From NCBI GenBank assembly GCA_001917585.1, contig MNEG01000005.1, positions 1 through 37,438 on the forward strand: a stretch of DNA of 37,438 nucleotides, in the 5' to 3' direction. A program made the position numbers and the translations under genes. Below the pieces are notes generated by a model, which was not told the origin of the DNA, made no database searches, and saw only the letters and a program-made list of their open reading frames with translations. Within the stretch, counting starts at the first letter, position 1; the number at the start of each line of letters is the position of its first letter. Of the stretch, positions 29,499-37,438 are shown piece by piece. This stretch comes from Candidatus Rokubacteria bacterium 13_1_40CM_68_15 (lineage in GTDB: Bacteria > Methylomirabilota > Methylomirabilia > Rokubacteriales > CSP1-6).

Positions 29499-29518
29499 CG
29501 ATCTAGAAACATAGATCG
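29499..29518. promoter_or_regulatory. 20-base dyad upstream of the second acyltransferase-like gene
   Basis: CGATCTA (29499-29505) and TAGATCG (29512-29518) form a perfect 7-6-7 dyad. TATAGT (29526-29531) stands eight bases later and could be a -10 box, which puts the dyad across the -35 region. CCAACGATC is repeated at 29415-29423 and 29495-29503, and CGAGCGAC at 29473-29480 and 29517-29524. The rest of the gap between 29324 and 29619 holds no gene that I can see. Confidence 0.45.
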
Positions 29519-29619
29519 AGCGACGTATAGTCGGGTGCGCCTCGGCCCCGTAGACTTCGCCAACTGATCCGTTCGGCCCAGACGAGCGAAGGCGAAGGGG
29601 GTACCTGGATGAGCGCGTC

Positions 29620-30837
29620 ATGGAGCTGCTGACCGCACAGTGTCGGCCGACCACGGTGCCCGAGTCGCCATCACAGCAGCACTCGCCGACGCCGGCCGAG
29701 TCGCTCGCCGCACCGATGACGGCCGCGCCCGCGAGGGATACCGGAGTCTTCGCGGAGGCGCCTCGACCCAAGTCCGAACGGATCGCCTACATCGACATGG
29801 CCCGCGGTCTATTCGTGATTCTCATGGCCTCCACGCATGCCATGACGCTCGCGGGAATTGCCTCCACCGGTCCTCTCGCCGACTGGGGCCTTCCCCGGGG
29901 CTGGGCAACGACGGGCCTCATTATGTTGTGCGGATTCATGGTGGCGACGTTCGTGCGGGAGATGCAGGAACGAGCGCGGATCCGGCGCAGGGTGCTGCGA
30001 CGGGCGAAGCAGGTCCTTATCGTCATGTTCGCCTCCAACGTGCTCATGGTGGCGATCAAGCATCTGATAGCTCACGAGACCGAGTCGCTCTTCACCCTGC
30101 ACTGGTGGGGGAGGCTTCTTTTCTTCGGATCCGAATGGTCGATCTCCGGTGTCTTGCTGCCGATCGGAGTGTTCCTTCTCATCTCTCCCGTGCTCATCGC
30201 GCTCTACGACGGGTGCCGCTCGACGATCCAGGGGGTCATGCTTACCGGGGGCGTGCTGGTCTGCGCCGCCTTGACGTGGAGCGTGGCGGCGTTTGCCCCC
30301 GACAACGCGGGACCCCACGACGCCCTCAACATGATGTTCGGTGCGGGGGTCGGCGGCTTCCCGGTCATTCCCATGGTCGCATCCGGTGCGCTCGGCTTCC
30401 TGGTCGGCATGTTCTGGCAAGCGCCGCGCGAGCACCCTGACGGCAAGACGACGCTCGGAATCGTGTTGCTGTTCATCGGGACGGGCCAACTGCTCAGCGC
30501 AACGCCGGAGATCGTAGGCCGATTCGTGGCCAGGACGCTCTTGGACGTCAGCCATCTCTTGCTGATCATCATGCTTGCCATCGCGCTCACGCAGTGGCGG
30601 CCGTCCCAGCGTGGGTTGCGCTTCATTCCTTTGCTGGGCCGTTACAGCCTTCTCACGTTTCTGCTGCACCGGGTGATCGAGCAGGCATTGGCCATGGGCT
30701 TCTCGCCATTTCACCTGCCCGGCGAGTTCGTGTATGGCGTGTGCTTCAGCGGGGGCATCGTCGGTTCGCTCGTGGTCATCCTCTTGCGGCAGAGGTTCAC
30801 GGGCTACGATCGGGTGCTGCGAGCCGTGTACCTGTAG
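29620..30837 (+). CDS. Acyltransferase-like integral membrane protein, copy 2
   Basis: The 405-residue protein aligns with copy 1 from ERIAYIDMARGLF to the shared final RAVYL/CAVYL with almost no gaps, and more than half of the positions are the same by eye. The shared blocks include WGLPRGWA(S/T)TGL(T/I)MLCGFM, RRAKQ, VMFASNV, EWSISG(I/V)LLPI, GGFP, SGALGF and SLLTFLLHR. The first 55 residues are unrelated to those of copy 1. About ten membrane spans. ATG 29620 is the furthest start; an internal ATG at 29716 is possible. The best ribosome site (AAGGGGG, 29595-29601) is placed for ATG 29609, which opens only a seven-codon frame. Confidence 0.75.
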   Translation: MELLTAQCRPTTVPESPSQQHSPTPAESLAAPMTAAPARDTGVFAEAPRPKSERIAYIDMARGLFVILMASTHAMTLAGIASTGPLADWGLPRGWATTGLIMLCGFMVATFVREMQERARIRRRVLRRAKQVLIVMFASNVLMVAIKHLIAHETESLFTLHWWGRLLFFGSEWSISGVLLPIGVFLLISPVLIALYDGCRSTIQGVMLTGGVLVCAALTWSVAAFAPDNAGPHDALNMMFGAGVGGFPVIPMVASGALGFLVGMFWQAPREHPDGKTTLGIVLLFIGTGQLLSATPEIVGRFVARTLLDVSHLLLIIMLAIALTQWRPSQRGLRFIPLLGRYSLLTFLLHRVIEQALAMGFSPFHLPGEFVYGVCFSGGIVGSLVVILLRQRFTGYDRVLRAVYL

Positions 30838-30861
30838 ACCCCTACCTCAAAAAGCTCGGCG

Positions 30862-31530
30862 TCAGCGGGCCGTCAACGGGGCGCCGCCCCACCGGTCGCG
30901 TACGGCGAAATCGGCCACGGGCTTGCGCTTGAGCTTGGTCAGCTGCTTGACCGGTCGGCCGAGGGGCATGACCGCGGCGACCGCGACGTGACGGGGAATC
31001 CCGAGCAGCGCTTGAAGCTTGGGCTCCTCGGCGACCGCCAGCGTCGTGATCGTTCCGGCGAAGCCCTCGTGGCGTGCGGCGAGGAGGATGTTCCACACGA
31101 AGGGATAGACCGACGCGCCGCTGATGACGCCGACCCGTTCGAGATCCTGGTCGGTCGACGCGACGACCTTGAGGTCTACGCAGACGACGAGAACGACGGC
31201 CGCCTTCAACACCGGCTCGGTCAGCCGGACGGGCGTAGGCGTTTTCTCGATCGTCGCCGCGTCCACCGACGGCGGGTCGATCGTGTTCCAGGGATTGTCG
31301 CCGGCCGCGACCTGGGCCGCGTACCGCTTGGCGGCCGGCGCGGTTAGCGCCGCGAGCGCCTCCCGCGTCGTGCGCTCCCGCACGACGATCACGCGCCACC
31401 CTTGCCGATTGCCTCCGCTCGGCGCGAATCGCGCGCGATCGAGGATGGTGAACAGCGTGGCGTCGGACAGGGGCTCGTCGGTGAACTCACGCGCCGCGAA
31501 TGTCGTGCGCATGACGTCGTAAAGCTCCAT
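30862..31530 (-). CDS. Nitroreductase family protein
   Basis: The 222-residue protein has the FMN-binding start of the nitroreductase family (MELYDVMRTTFAAREFTDEPL, then ARFAPSGGNRQGWRVIVV) and the downstream SVYPFVWNILLAARHEGFAGT segment. Members reduce nitro groups, quinones or flavins with NAD(P)H as cytoplasmic dimers; the physiological substrate here is unknown. AGGAGG stands at the right distance before ATG 31530. It points away from the transporter genes and converges on the second acyltransferase-like gene 24 bases away. Confidence 0.92.
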   Translation of the reverse strand: MELYDVMRTTFAAREFTDEPLSDATLFTILDRARFAPSGGNRQGWRVIVVRERTTREALAALTAPAAKRYAAQVAAGDNPWNTIDPPSVDAATIEKTPTPVRLTEPVLKAAVVLVVCVDLKVVASTDQDLERVGVISGASVYPFVWNILLAARHEGFAGTITTLAVAEEPKLQALLGIPRHVAVAAVMPLGRPVKQLTKLKRKPVADFAVRDRWGGAPLTAR

Positions 31531-31800
31531 GGTCGCCTCCTGGGCGGGCTCGCCCGAAGATACACCGTTGGGCTATGATCTCGGGCATGCCACGTCGCGA
31601 CGATCGCTCGGGACGCCGCTGACCGACCTGAATACGTGCTCGATCGTCGGCCCTGATACGCGGGCCCGAGCCTTGGGAATCGCCGGCGCGACCGCCCGCC
31701 CGACGGTCCCGAAGCACGTCGCCCGTCTCGAGGCCGAGTACGGGCGGGACGACTTACGGAAACTTCAACAACGTGAAGCGATGACGAGGAGGAGCGGGCG

Positions 31801-33318
31801 ATGAAGGGCTGGGTGCGGCTCGTGGCCCTCGCAGTCGTGGTGCTGGCTGCGGTGCCGGCGACGGTCGTCGCGCAAACGCGAGGCGGCAGCATCAGAATCG
31901 GCATGGACGCCGACACCACCACCATGGACCCGCATCGCTCGACCGCGGCGGTGGACCGGCAGGTCTACAACAACGTCTACGGCAAGCTCGTCGACATCGA
32001 TGCGCGGTTCGGCATCGTGCCGCAGCTCGCGCAGTCGTGGGAGATCAAGGGCGGCGGTCTCGTCTACGTATTCAAGCTGCGCCGGGGCGTGAAATTCCAC
32101 GACGGCACCGACTTCACCGCCGAGATCGTGAAGTGGAATTTCGATCGAATGCGCGATCCCGCGCTGGCCTCGGCGCGGCGAAGCGAGATCGCCCCCGTGA
32201 AGGACGTCAAGGTCGTCGATCCGCTCACGGTCGAGATCACGCTCTCGGCCCCGTTTGCTCCTTTCCTCTCCGTGTTGACCGATCGTGCCGGAATGATGGT
32301 CTCGAGGGCCGCCGTGGAGAAGTACAAGGACGATTTCGCCCGGAATCCCGTCGGGACCGGGCCCTTTCGCTTCGTCGAGTGGGTGAAGGACGACCATCTG
32401 ACGCTCAAGCGCTTCGACGGCTACTGGGAATCGGGGCTCCCGCACCTCGATGAGGCCGTGTATCGGCCGATTCCGGACTCGTCGGTCCGTTTCACGGCGA
32501 TGCGGACCGGTCAGATCGACATCATGCATCAGATCCATCCCAAGGACGTGGGCACGGCGAAGGCCGAGCGCGGCGTGAAGGTGTCGGAGATCGCGAGCCT
32601 CTGGTGGCAGGGCCTCCACCTGAACAATCAGGTCGCGCCGTTCACCAACAAGGCGATCCGCCAAGCCGTCTGGTACGCCGTCGACCGCAACGTGGTCCAA
32701 CGGGTGGCCTACTTCGGATCGGGCGCGCCGGCGTGGGGTCCGTTTCCCCCCAGCATGTGGGCTCAGGACCGTGATTTCACCGACTGGAAGCGCGACCCGG
32801 TCAAGGCCAAGGCGAAGCTTGCGGACGGCGGGATGCCGAACGGCTTTGCGTTCACGGTCAAGGGATGGAATCAGCCGATCCAGATCCAGGAGCTCCAGAT
32901 CGTTCAGGCCCAGCTCAAGGAGCTCGGCGTGGACATGAAGATCGAGCTGCTCGAGTTCGGTGCGTTGCTGGCCGATCTCAACAGCCACAACTTCGTCGCG
33001 CTCAGGATCGGCTGGTCGGGACGGCCGGACCCCGACGGCAACGCCCACGTCTTCCTCCACAGCAAGGGCGGGCTCAACCGGGTGCGCTACAGCAATTCCA
33101 GGATGGACGAGCTGCTCGACCAGGCCCGGAGCGAGGCGGATCAAGCCAAGCGCAAGGTGCTGTACGCTCAGGTGACGCGTCTGGCCGCCGAGGACGCTCC
33201 GTACATCTGGCTTCATCACGATGCCGAGGTGAAGGTGTGGGCCGAGCACGTCAAGGGGTTCGAGCACATCTCGGACGGCATGATGCGCTTCAAAGGGGTC
33301 TGGCTCGACAAGCGCTGA
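31801..33318 (+). CDS. Peptide/nickel-type ABC transporter substrate-binding protein
   Basis: The 505-residue family 5 solute-binding protein starts with a clear Sec signal peptide (about 1-25, ending in VVAQ). The family hallmark LAQSWEIKGGGLVYVFKLRRGVKFHDGTDFTAEIVKWNFDRM is at about 75-115. GTGPFRFVEWVKDDHLTLKRF and YNNVYGKLVDIDARF also fit. No lipobox cysteine is visible, so it is probably free in the periplasm. GAGGAGGAG lies just before the ATG. Ligands of this family include di- and oligopeptides, nickel, opines and glutathione; none can be chosen here. It leads a three-gene operon with the two permeases. Confidence 0.94.
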   Translation: MKGWVRLVALAVVVLAAVPATVVAQTRGGSIRIGMDADTTTMDPHRSTAAVDRQVYNNVYGKLVDIDARFGIVPQLAQSWEIKGGGLVYVFKLRRGVKFHDGTDFTAEIVKWNFDRMRDPALASARRSEIAPVKDVKVVDPLTVEITLSAPFAPFLSVLTDRAGMMVSRAAVEKYKDDFARNPVGTGPFRFVEWVKDDHLTLKRFDGYWESGLPHLDEAVYRPIPDSSVRFTAMRTGQIDIMHQIHPKDVGTAKAERGVKVSEIASLWWQGLHLNNQVAPFTNKAIRQAVWYAVDRNVVQRVAYFGSGAPAWGPFPPSMWAQDRDFTDWKRDPVKAKAKLADGGMPNGFAFTVKGWNQPIQIQELQIVQAQLKELGVDMKIELLEFGALLADLNSHNFVALRIGWSGRPDPDGNAHVFLHSKGGLNRVRYSNSRMDELLDQARSEADQAKRKVLYAQVTRLAAEDAPYIWLHHDAEVKVWAEHVKGFEHISDGMMRFKGVWLDKR

Positions 33319-33324
33319 GCGCGC

Positions 33325-34266
33325 GTGATCCAGTTCGTCGCCCGCCGCCTGCTCGCGACGGTGCCGCTGCTGTTCTTCGTGAGCGTCGTGGTCTTTTCCT
33401 TCGTCCACGTTCTGCCCGGCGACCCGGCCATCCTCTTCCTCGGCGAGGAAGCGACGCCGGAGACGCTGGCTCAGTTCCGCGCCCGGCTCGGCTTCGACCG
33501 GCCGCTGTCCACGCAGTACCTGGAGTGGCTCGGCCGCGCCGTGCGTGGTGATCTCGGCCGGTCCCTGCGGACCAACCAGCCGGTGACGGAAGCGATCCTG
33601 CAGCGCCTGCCGGTGACGCTGGAGCTGCTGGGCGCCGCGCTCGCCGTTTCGCTCGCCATCGCCATCCCGGCCGGCATCGTGTCTGCCGTGAAGCGGAACT
33701 CGGGTGTGGACCTGGCCTCGACGGTGTTTGCTCTGGTCGGATTCTCGCTGCCGAACTTCTGGCTGGGCCTGATCCTGATCTACGTCTTCGCCCTGCTCTT
33801 GCGCTGGCTTCCGCCCTCGGGCTTCGTGCCGTTGCCGGCCGTCGCCGACAACGCGAAGTCGCTGATCCTGCCGGCGCTCACGCTGGGCACTGCGCTGGCG
33901 GCGCTGGTCACGCGCCAGTTGCGGTCCGGGATGCTGGAGGTGCTGCGGCAGGACTACGTGCGGACCGCGCAGGCCAAGGGGCTCAGCCAGGGCGTGGTCG
34001 TCGGCAAGCACGCCCTCAAGAACGCGCTCATCGCCGTCGTCACCGTGGTCGGGCTCCAGATCGGCGGCCTCCTCGGGAACACCATCATCACCGAGTCGCT
34101 CTTCGCCCTGCCCGGTGTCGGCCGGCTGATGATCGACGCGGTCTTCAGTCGTGATTTCTTCATCGTGCAAGGCGTCGTGCTGTTCCTCGCGGTCGGTTAC
34201 GTCCTGTCGAACCTGATCGTGGACGTCCTCTACTCCTATCTCGATCCCCGCATCCGGCTCGGATGA
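33325..34266 (+). CDS. ABC transporter permease, DppB type
   Basis: The 313-residue permease has six hydrophobic spans. The N-terminal FVARRLLATVPLLFFVSVVVFSFVHVLPGDPA is the DppB/OppB signature. The cytoplasmic EAA loop (YVRTAQAKGLSQGVVVGKHALKNAL) contacts the ATPase. The start is GTG 33325, six bases after the binding-protein stop. The stop shares ATGA with the next gene. Confidence 0.95.
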   Translation: MIQFVARRLLATVPLLFFVSVVVFSFVHVLPGDPAILFLGEEATPETLAQFRARLGFDRPLSTQYLEWLGRAVRGDLGRSLRTNQPVTEAILQRLPVTLELLGAALAVSLAIAIPAGIVSAVKRNSGVDLASTVFALVGFSLPNFWLGLILIYVFALLLRWLPPSGFVPLPAVADNAKSLILPALTLGTALAALVTRQLRSGMLEVLRQDYVRTAQAKGLSQGVVVGKHALKNALIAVVTVVGLQIGGLLGNTIITESLFALPGVGRLMIDAVFSRDFFIVQGVVLFLAVGYVLSNLIVDVLYSYLDPRIRLG

Positions 34267-35114
34267 TGGACCCGGCCAGTCTGCGGGCGATCGCGCTGCG
34301 CCAGTTCCGCCGGAGCTGGGTGGGGCAGGTGGGCGCCATCCTGGTCGTGCTGTTTCTGATCGTCACGGTGCTCGCGCCGCTGCTGGCGCCGTACGACCCC
34401 ATCGCGACCGATTTCGCCAACGTGTTGTCGCCGCCGACCCGTACTCACCCGCTCGGCACCGACGACATCGGGCGCGACATCCTGAGCCGCGTCATCCACG
34501 GCAGCCGGGTCTCGCTGCAGGCCGGACTGTTCACGGTGGCGGTCGCGCTCACGGTGGGGCTGCCGCTGGGACTGCTCGCCGGTTTTCGCGGAGGACGCGT
34601 GGACGATCTCATTATGCGCGGCATCGAGGTGATCCTGTCGTTCCCCACACTCGTGCTGGCGCTCGGGATCACGGCCGTGCTCGGTCCCAAGCTGATCCAC
34701 GCGCTCTTCGCGATCGGCATCGTGTTCGTGCCTCACTTCGCTCGACTGATCCGCGCTCAGGTGCTGACCGTCAAGGAAAACGACTTCATTGCTGCCGCGG
34801 AGGCGCTCGGCGCCTCCGACGTCCGCGTCATGCGGCTTCACGTGCTGCCCAACTGCCTGGCCCCGATCCTCGTCCAGTCATCCTTCTCCATCGCGTTCGC
34901 CATCCTGACGGAAGCGGCGTTGTCGTTCCTCGGCCTCGGCACCCAGCCCCCGACGCCTTCGTGGGGGATCATGCTCGCCATGGGCCGCGGTTACCTCGAG
35001 CAGGCGCCGTGGCTGGGGGCGTTTCCAGGCCTGGCCATCTTCGTCACCGTGCTCGGCTTCAACCTGCTCGGTGACGGGATCCGCGATGCGCTCGACCCCC
35101 GCCTGAAGACGTAG
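34263..35114 (+). CDS. ABC transporter permease, DppC type
   Basis: The 283-residue product has the N-terminal short helix and proline-rich loop of DppC (LAPYDPIATDFANVLSPPTRTHPLGTDDIGRDILSRVIHGSR). The EAA loop is FIAAAEALGASDVRVMRLHVLPN. Six spans. It forms a heterodimer with DppB. No ATP-binding subunits (DppD/DppF type) follow: the next gene is a FecR-domain protein, so this transporter must borrow its ATPases from another locus. Confidence 0.95.
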   Translation: MMDPASLRAIALRQFRRSWVGQVGAILVVLFLIVTVLAPLLAPYDPIATDFANVLSPPTRTHPLGTDDIGRDILSRVIHGSRVSLQAGLFTVAVALTVGLPLGLLAGFRGGRVDDLIMRGIEVILSFPTLVLALGITAVLGPKLIHALFAIGIVFVPHFARLIRAQVLTVKENDFIAAAEALGASDVRVMRLHVLPNCLAPILVQSSFSIAFAILTEAALSFLGLGTQPPTPSWGIMLAMGRGYLEQAPWLGAFPGLAIFVTVLGFNLLGDGIRDALDPRLKT

Positions 35115-35167
35115 TCCTCCGATTTCCCTGGCGCCCGGCCGATCACCTCGGGATGAGGAGTCTGTCC

Positions 35168-35899
35168 ATGCGCTACCCGAGGCACATGGCCGTGGTGGCC
35201 CTGCTCCTGGCGGCTCAGCCGATCGGCACGGCCGCTCAGTCCTCGCTGACGGGCGTCGTCACGGCCCTACAGGGCAGCGTGACCGCGACGAGGTCGTCGG
35301 TGCCCGAGCCGGTCCCGCTCCAGCTTCGCGACGGCGTGTTCGCCGACGAGTGGATCGCGACCGGCGAGAACGCGTTCGCCCGGATCCTGCTCGGCGGCAA
35401 AGCCATCGTGACGATGCAGGAGCGCTCGAGCCTCCAGATCTCGGAGGAGCTGAGCACGTCGACGCTCGTGGTGACGGAAGGACGGATCGCGGTGGCCGTC
35501 GCCCGCGAACTTACGAAGACGGGGGAGCTGATCGAGATCAAAACGCCGACGGCGCTGGCGACCAGCCGGGGCGCCGTGGTGGTCGCCGGTGTCGCGAAGG
35601 GGGTGACGACGTTCACGGTGGTACGCGGTCTCGTGGACGTGGCGCGCATCGATCCCCTGTCCAATCGCGCCATGGGCCCGCGCGTCATGCTCAGAGCCCA
35701 TCAACAGGTGACGATTCCGGCGACCGGATTGCTGAGGCCGCTGCCGGCGAAGGCCGGCGCCGTTCAGCGCCTCGACGGGGAGTTCCAGCTCGGCAACACC
35801 GAAGGTCCGGCCGGCTCGGTGCCGGCGCCGCTGCCGGTCGCCCCGGCACCGGCGACGGGAAAGCATCGCCCGCCGCCGGCGTCGAAGCGCGTGCCCTAG
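35168..35899 (+). CDS. FecR-domain secreted protein
   Basis: From ATG 35168 the protein is 243 residues. I prefer it to ATG 35153 because GAGGAG lies seven bases before it. A signal peptide (about 1-25, ending GTAAQ) is followed by a FecR beta domain: VVTALQGSVTAT, LRDGVFADEWIATGENAFARILLGGKAIVTMQERSSLQIS, then TPTALATSRGAVVVAG. The tail is proline- and alanine-rich. This form has no membrane span or sigma-factor-binding segment, so it is an exported FecR-like domain of unknown role, not a classical anti-sigma FecR. Its stop overlaps that of the convergent small gene. Confidence 0.88.
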   Translation: MRYPRHMAVVALLLAAQPIGTAAQSSLTGVVTALQGSVTATRSSVPEPVPLQLRDGVFADEWIATGENAFARILLGGKAIVTMQERSSLQISEELSTSTLVVTEGRIAVAVARELTKTGELIEIKTPTALATSRGAVVVAGVAKGVTTFTVVRGLVDVARIDPLSNRAMGPRVMLRAHQQVTIPATGLLRPLPAKAGAVQRLDGEFQLGNTEGPAGSVPAPLPVAPAPATGKHRPPPASKRVP

Positions 35900-36117
35900 G
35901 CAACGGCGACCGACTTCATTTCCTTGTCGATGTGCTGCTTCATGTGAACCAGCAACTGATGCAACTGCTCCTCGTCCTGCTGCTTCATCGACTGCCACAG
36001 CTTCTGGCACTGCTGGCATTCGCCCGCGTCCTTCCTGAACTGCTCGTAGCGGTAGAGCCCCTTCGAGATGACCGCGCCGGTCTCCATCAGGTTGTACGTG
36101 GGATTTTTCAGCATCAT
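35896..36117 (-). CDS. Small helical protein with a CxxC motif
   Basis: From ATG 36117 the product is 73 residues, preceded by a strong GAAGGAGACC ribosome site; the open frame extends upstream without support. It is helical and polar, with ECQQCQKLWQ giving CxxC (Cys34, Cys37) and a glutamine/histidine-rich second helix (DEEQLHQLLVHMKQHIDKEM). The histidine and cysteine content suggests metal or redox function, but I do not recognise the family. The stops of this gene and of the convergent FecR gene share the four bases CTAG (35896-35899). Confidence 0.75.
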   Translation of the reverse strand: MMLKNPTYNLMETGAVISKGLYRYEQFRKDAGECQQCQKLWQSMKQQDEEQLHQLLVHMKQHIDKEMKSVAVA

Positions 36118-36255
36118 GGTCTCCTTCGTCTGGACTCCACTGATGATTGAGCAATCCGGCTGCCAGGGCGCGCCGGGCCTGCGTAAATTCCACAATCGTC
36201 CCGACCGTGTTCCCCGGCACTTCCCTTGCTCCGTCTCGGCCGCGGGAGGTGCGGC

Positions 36256-37423
<1,168 letters not shown>

Positions 37424-37438
37424 GAAAGCTGCGAATGG

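Noticed and set aside
29609-29632. Seven-codon leader frame with a good ribosome site overlapping the start of the second acyltransferase-like gene
   Set aside because: It is too short to separate from chance, and there are no repeated regulatory codons to suggest attenuation.
31529-31804. A 91-residue plus-strand frame between the nitroreductase and the transporter
   Set aside because: It has no recognisable domain, and its start lies inside the nitroreductase start region. I treat 31531-31800 as a 270-base divergent promoter region. A TATGAT hexamer at 31574 lacks a matching -35 box.

Overview
This window is GC-rich bacterial chromosome centred on a replication origin. Minus-strand genes run left from about 17.1 kb (rpmH, rnpA, yidD, yidC, rsmG, parA, parB, mnmA, atpF-H-A-G-D-C). 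Plus-strand genes run right (dnaA, dnaN, recF, gyrB, gyrA, serS), so both sets read away from the dnaA region. A two-membrane cell is suggested by the long periplasmic-type YidC, the proteobacterial-style insertion in GyrB and a FecR-domain protein. Two tandem DUF507 genes, and a split ATP synthase with atpFHAGDC beside parAB but no a or c subunit, fit a deltaproteobacterial or Methylomirabilota/Rokubacteria-like lineage. That placement is inference; there is no rRNA here to test it.

Region 1 (1-5.7 kb) starts with a 5'-truncated tRNA-Leu(CAG). It is followed by a tightly overlapped minus-strand block: a response regulator, an HD-GYP phosphodiesterase, a degenerate CPBP-type membrane protein, a membrane histidine kinase, two DUF507 proteins, a UbiX-like prenyltransferase and a Gfo/Idh/MocA oxidoreductase. 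Several junctions are 4-base GTGA stop/start overlaps, which imply translational coupling. Region 2 (5.7-11.3 kb) is the F1 plus b-subunit ATP synthase operon, with a recognisable promoter before atpF. Region 3 (11.3-17.1 kb) holds mnmA, parB, parA, rsmG, yidC, yidD, rnpA and rpmH. Region 4 (17.1-18.8 kb) is the candidate oriC, with DnaA boxes on both sides of dnaA. Region 5 (18.8-27.1 kb) holds dnaN, recF, gyrB, gyrA and serS. Region 6 (27.1-31.5 kb) is accessory: a large hairpin, a broken BON-domain gene, tRNA-Ser(TGA), two tandem paralogous acyltransferase-like membrane proteins around a small zinc-ribbon ORF, and a nitroreductase. Region 7 (31.8-35.1 kb) is a peptide-type ABC transporter without its ATPases. 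Region 8 (35.1-37.4 kb) holds a FecR-domain protein, a small CxxC protein, a membrane-anchored BON-like protein, tRNA-Ser(GCT), tRNA-Arg(ACG) and tadA.

The observations most worth checking are these. ParB appears to lack about 25 residues that form its helix-turn-helix, although two parS-like sites lie upstream of parA and one overlaps the parA start. rnpA and rsmG both lack a canonical start codon at family length, and the rnpA frame is open through all of rpmH, as in Thermus. tadA follows the gene for its own tRNA-Arg(ACG) substrate by only 22 bases. The origin looks bipartite around dnaA, with a terminator between dnaA and dnaN. I saw no CRISPR array, no transposase and no clear defence system.
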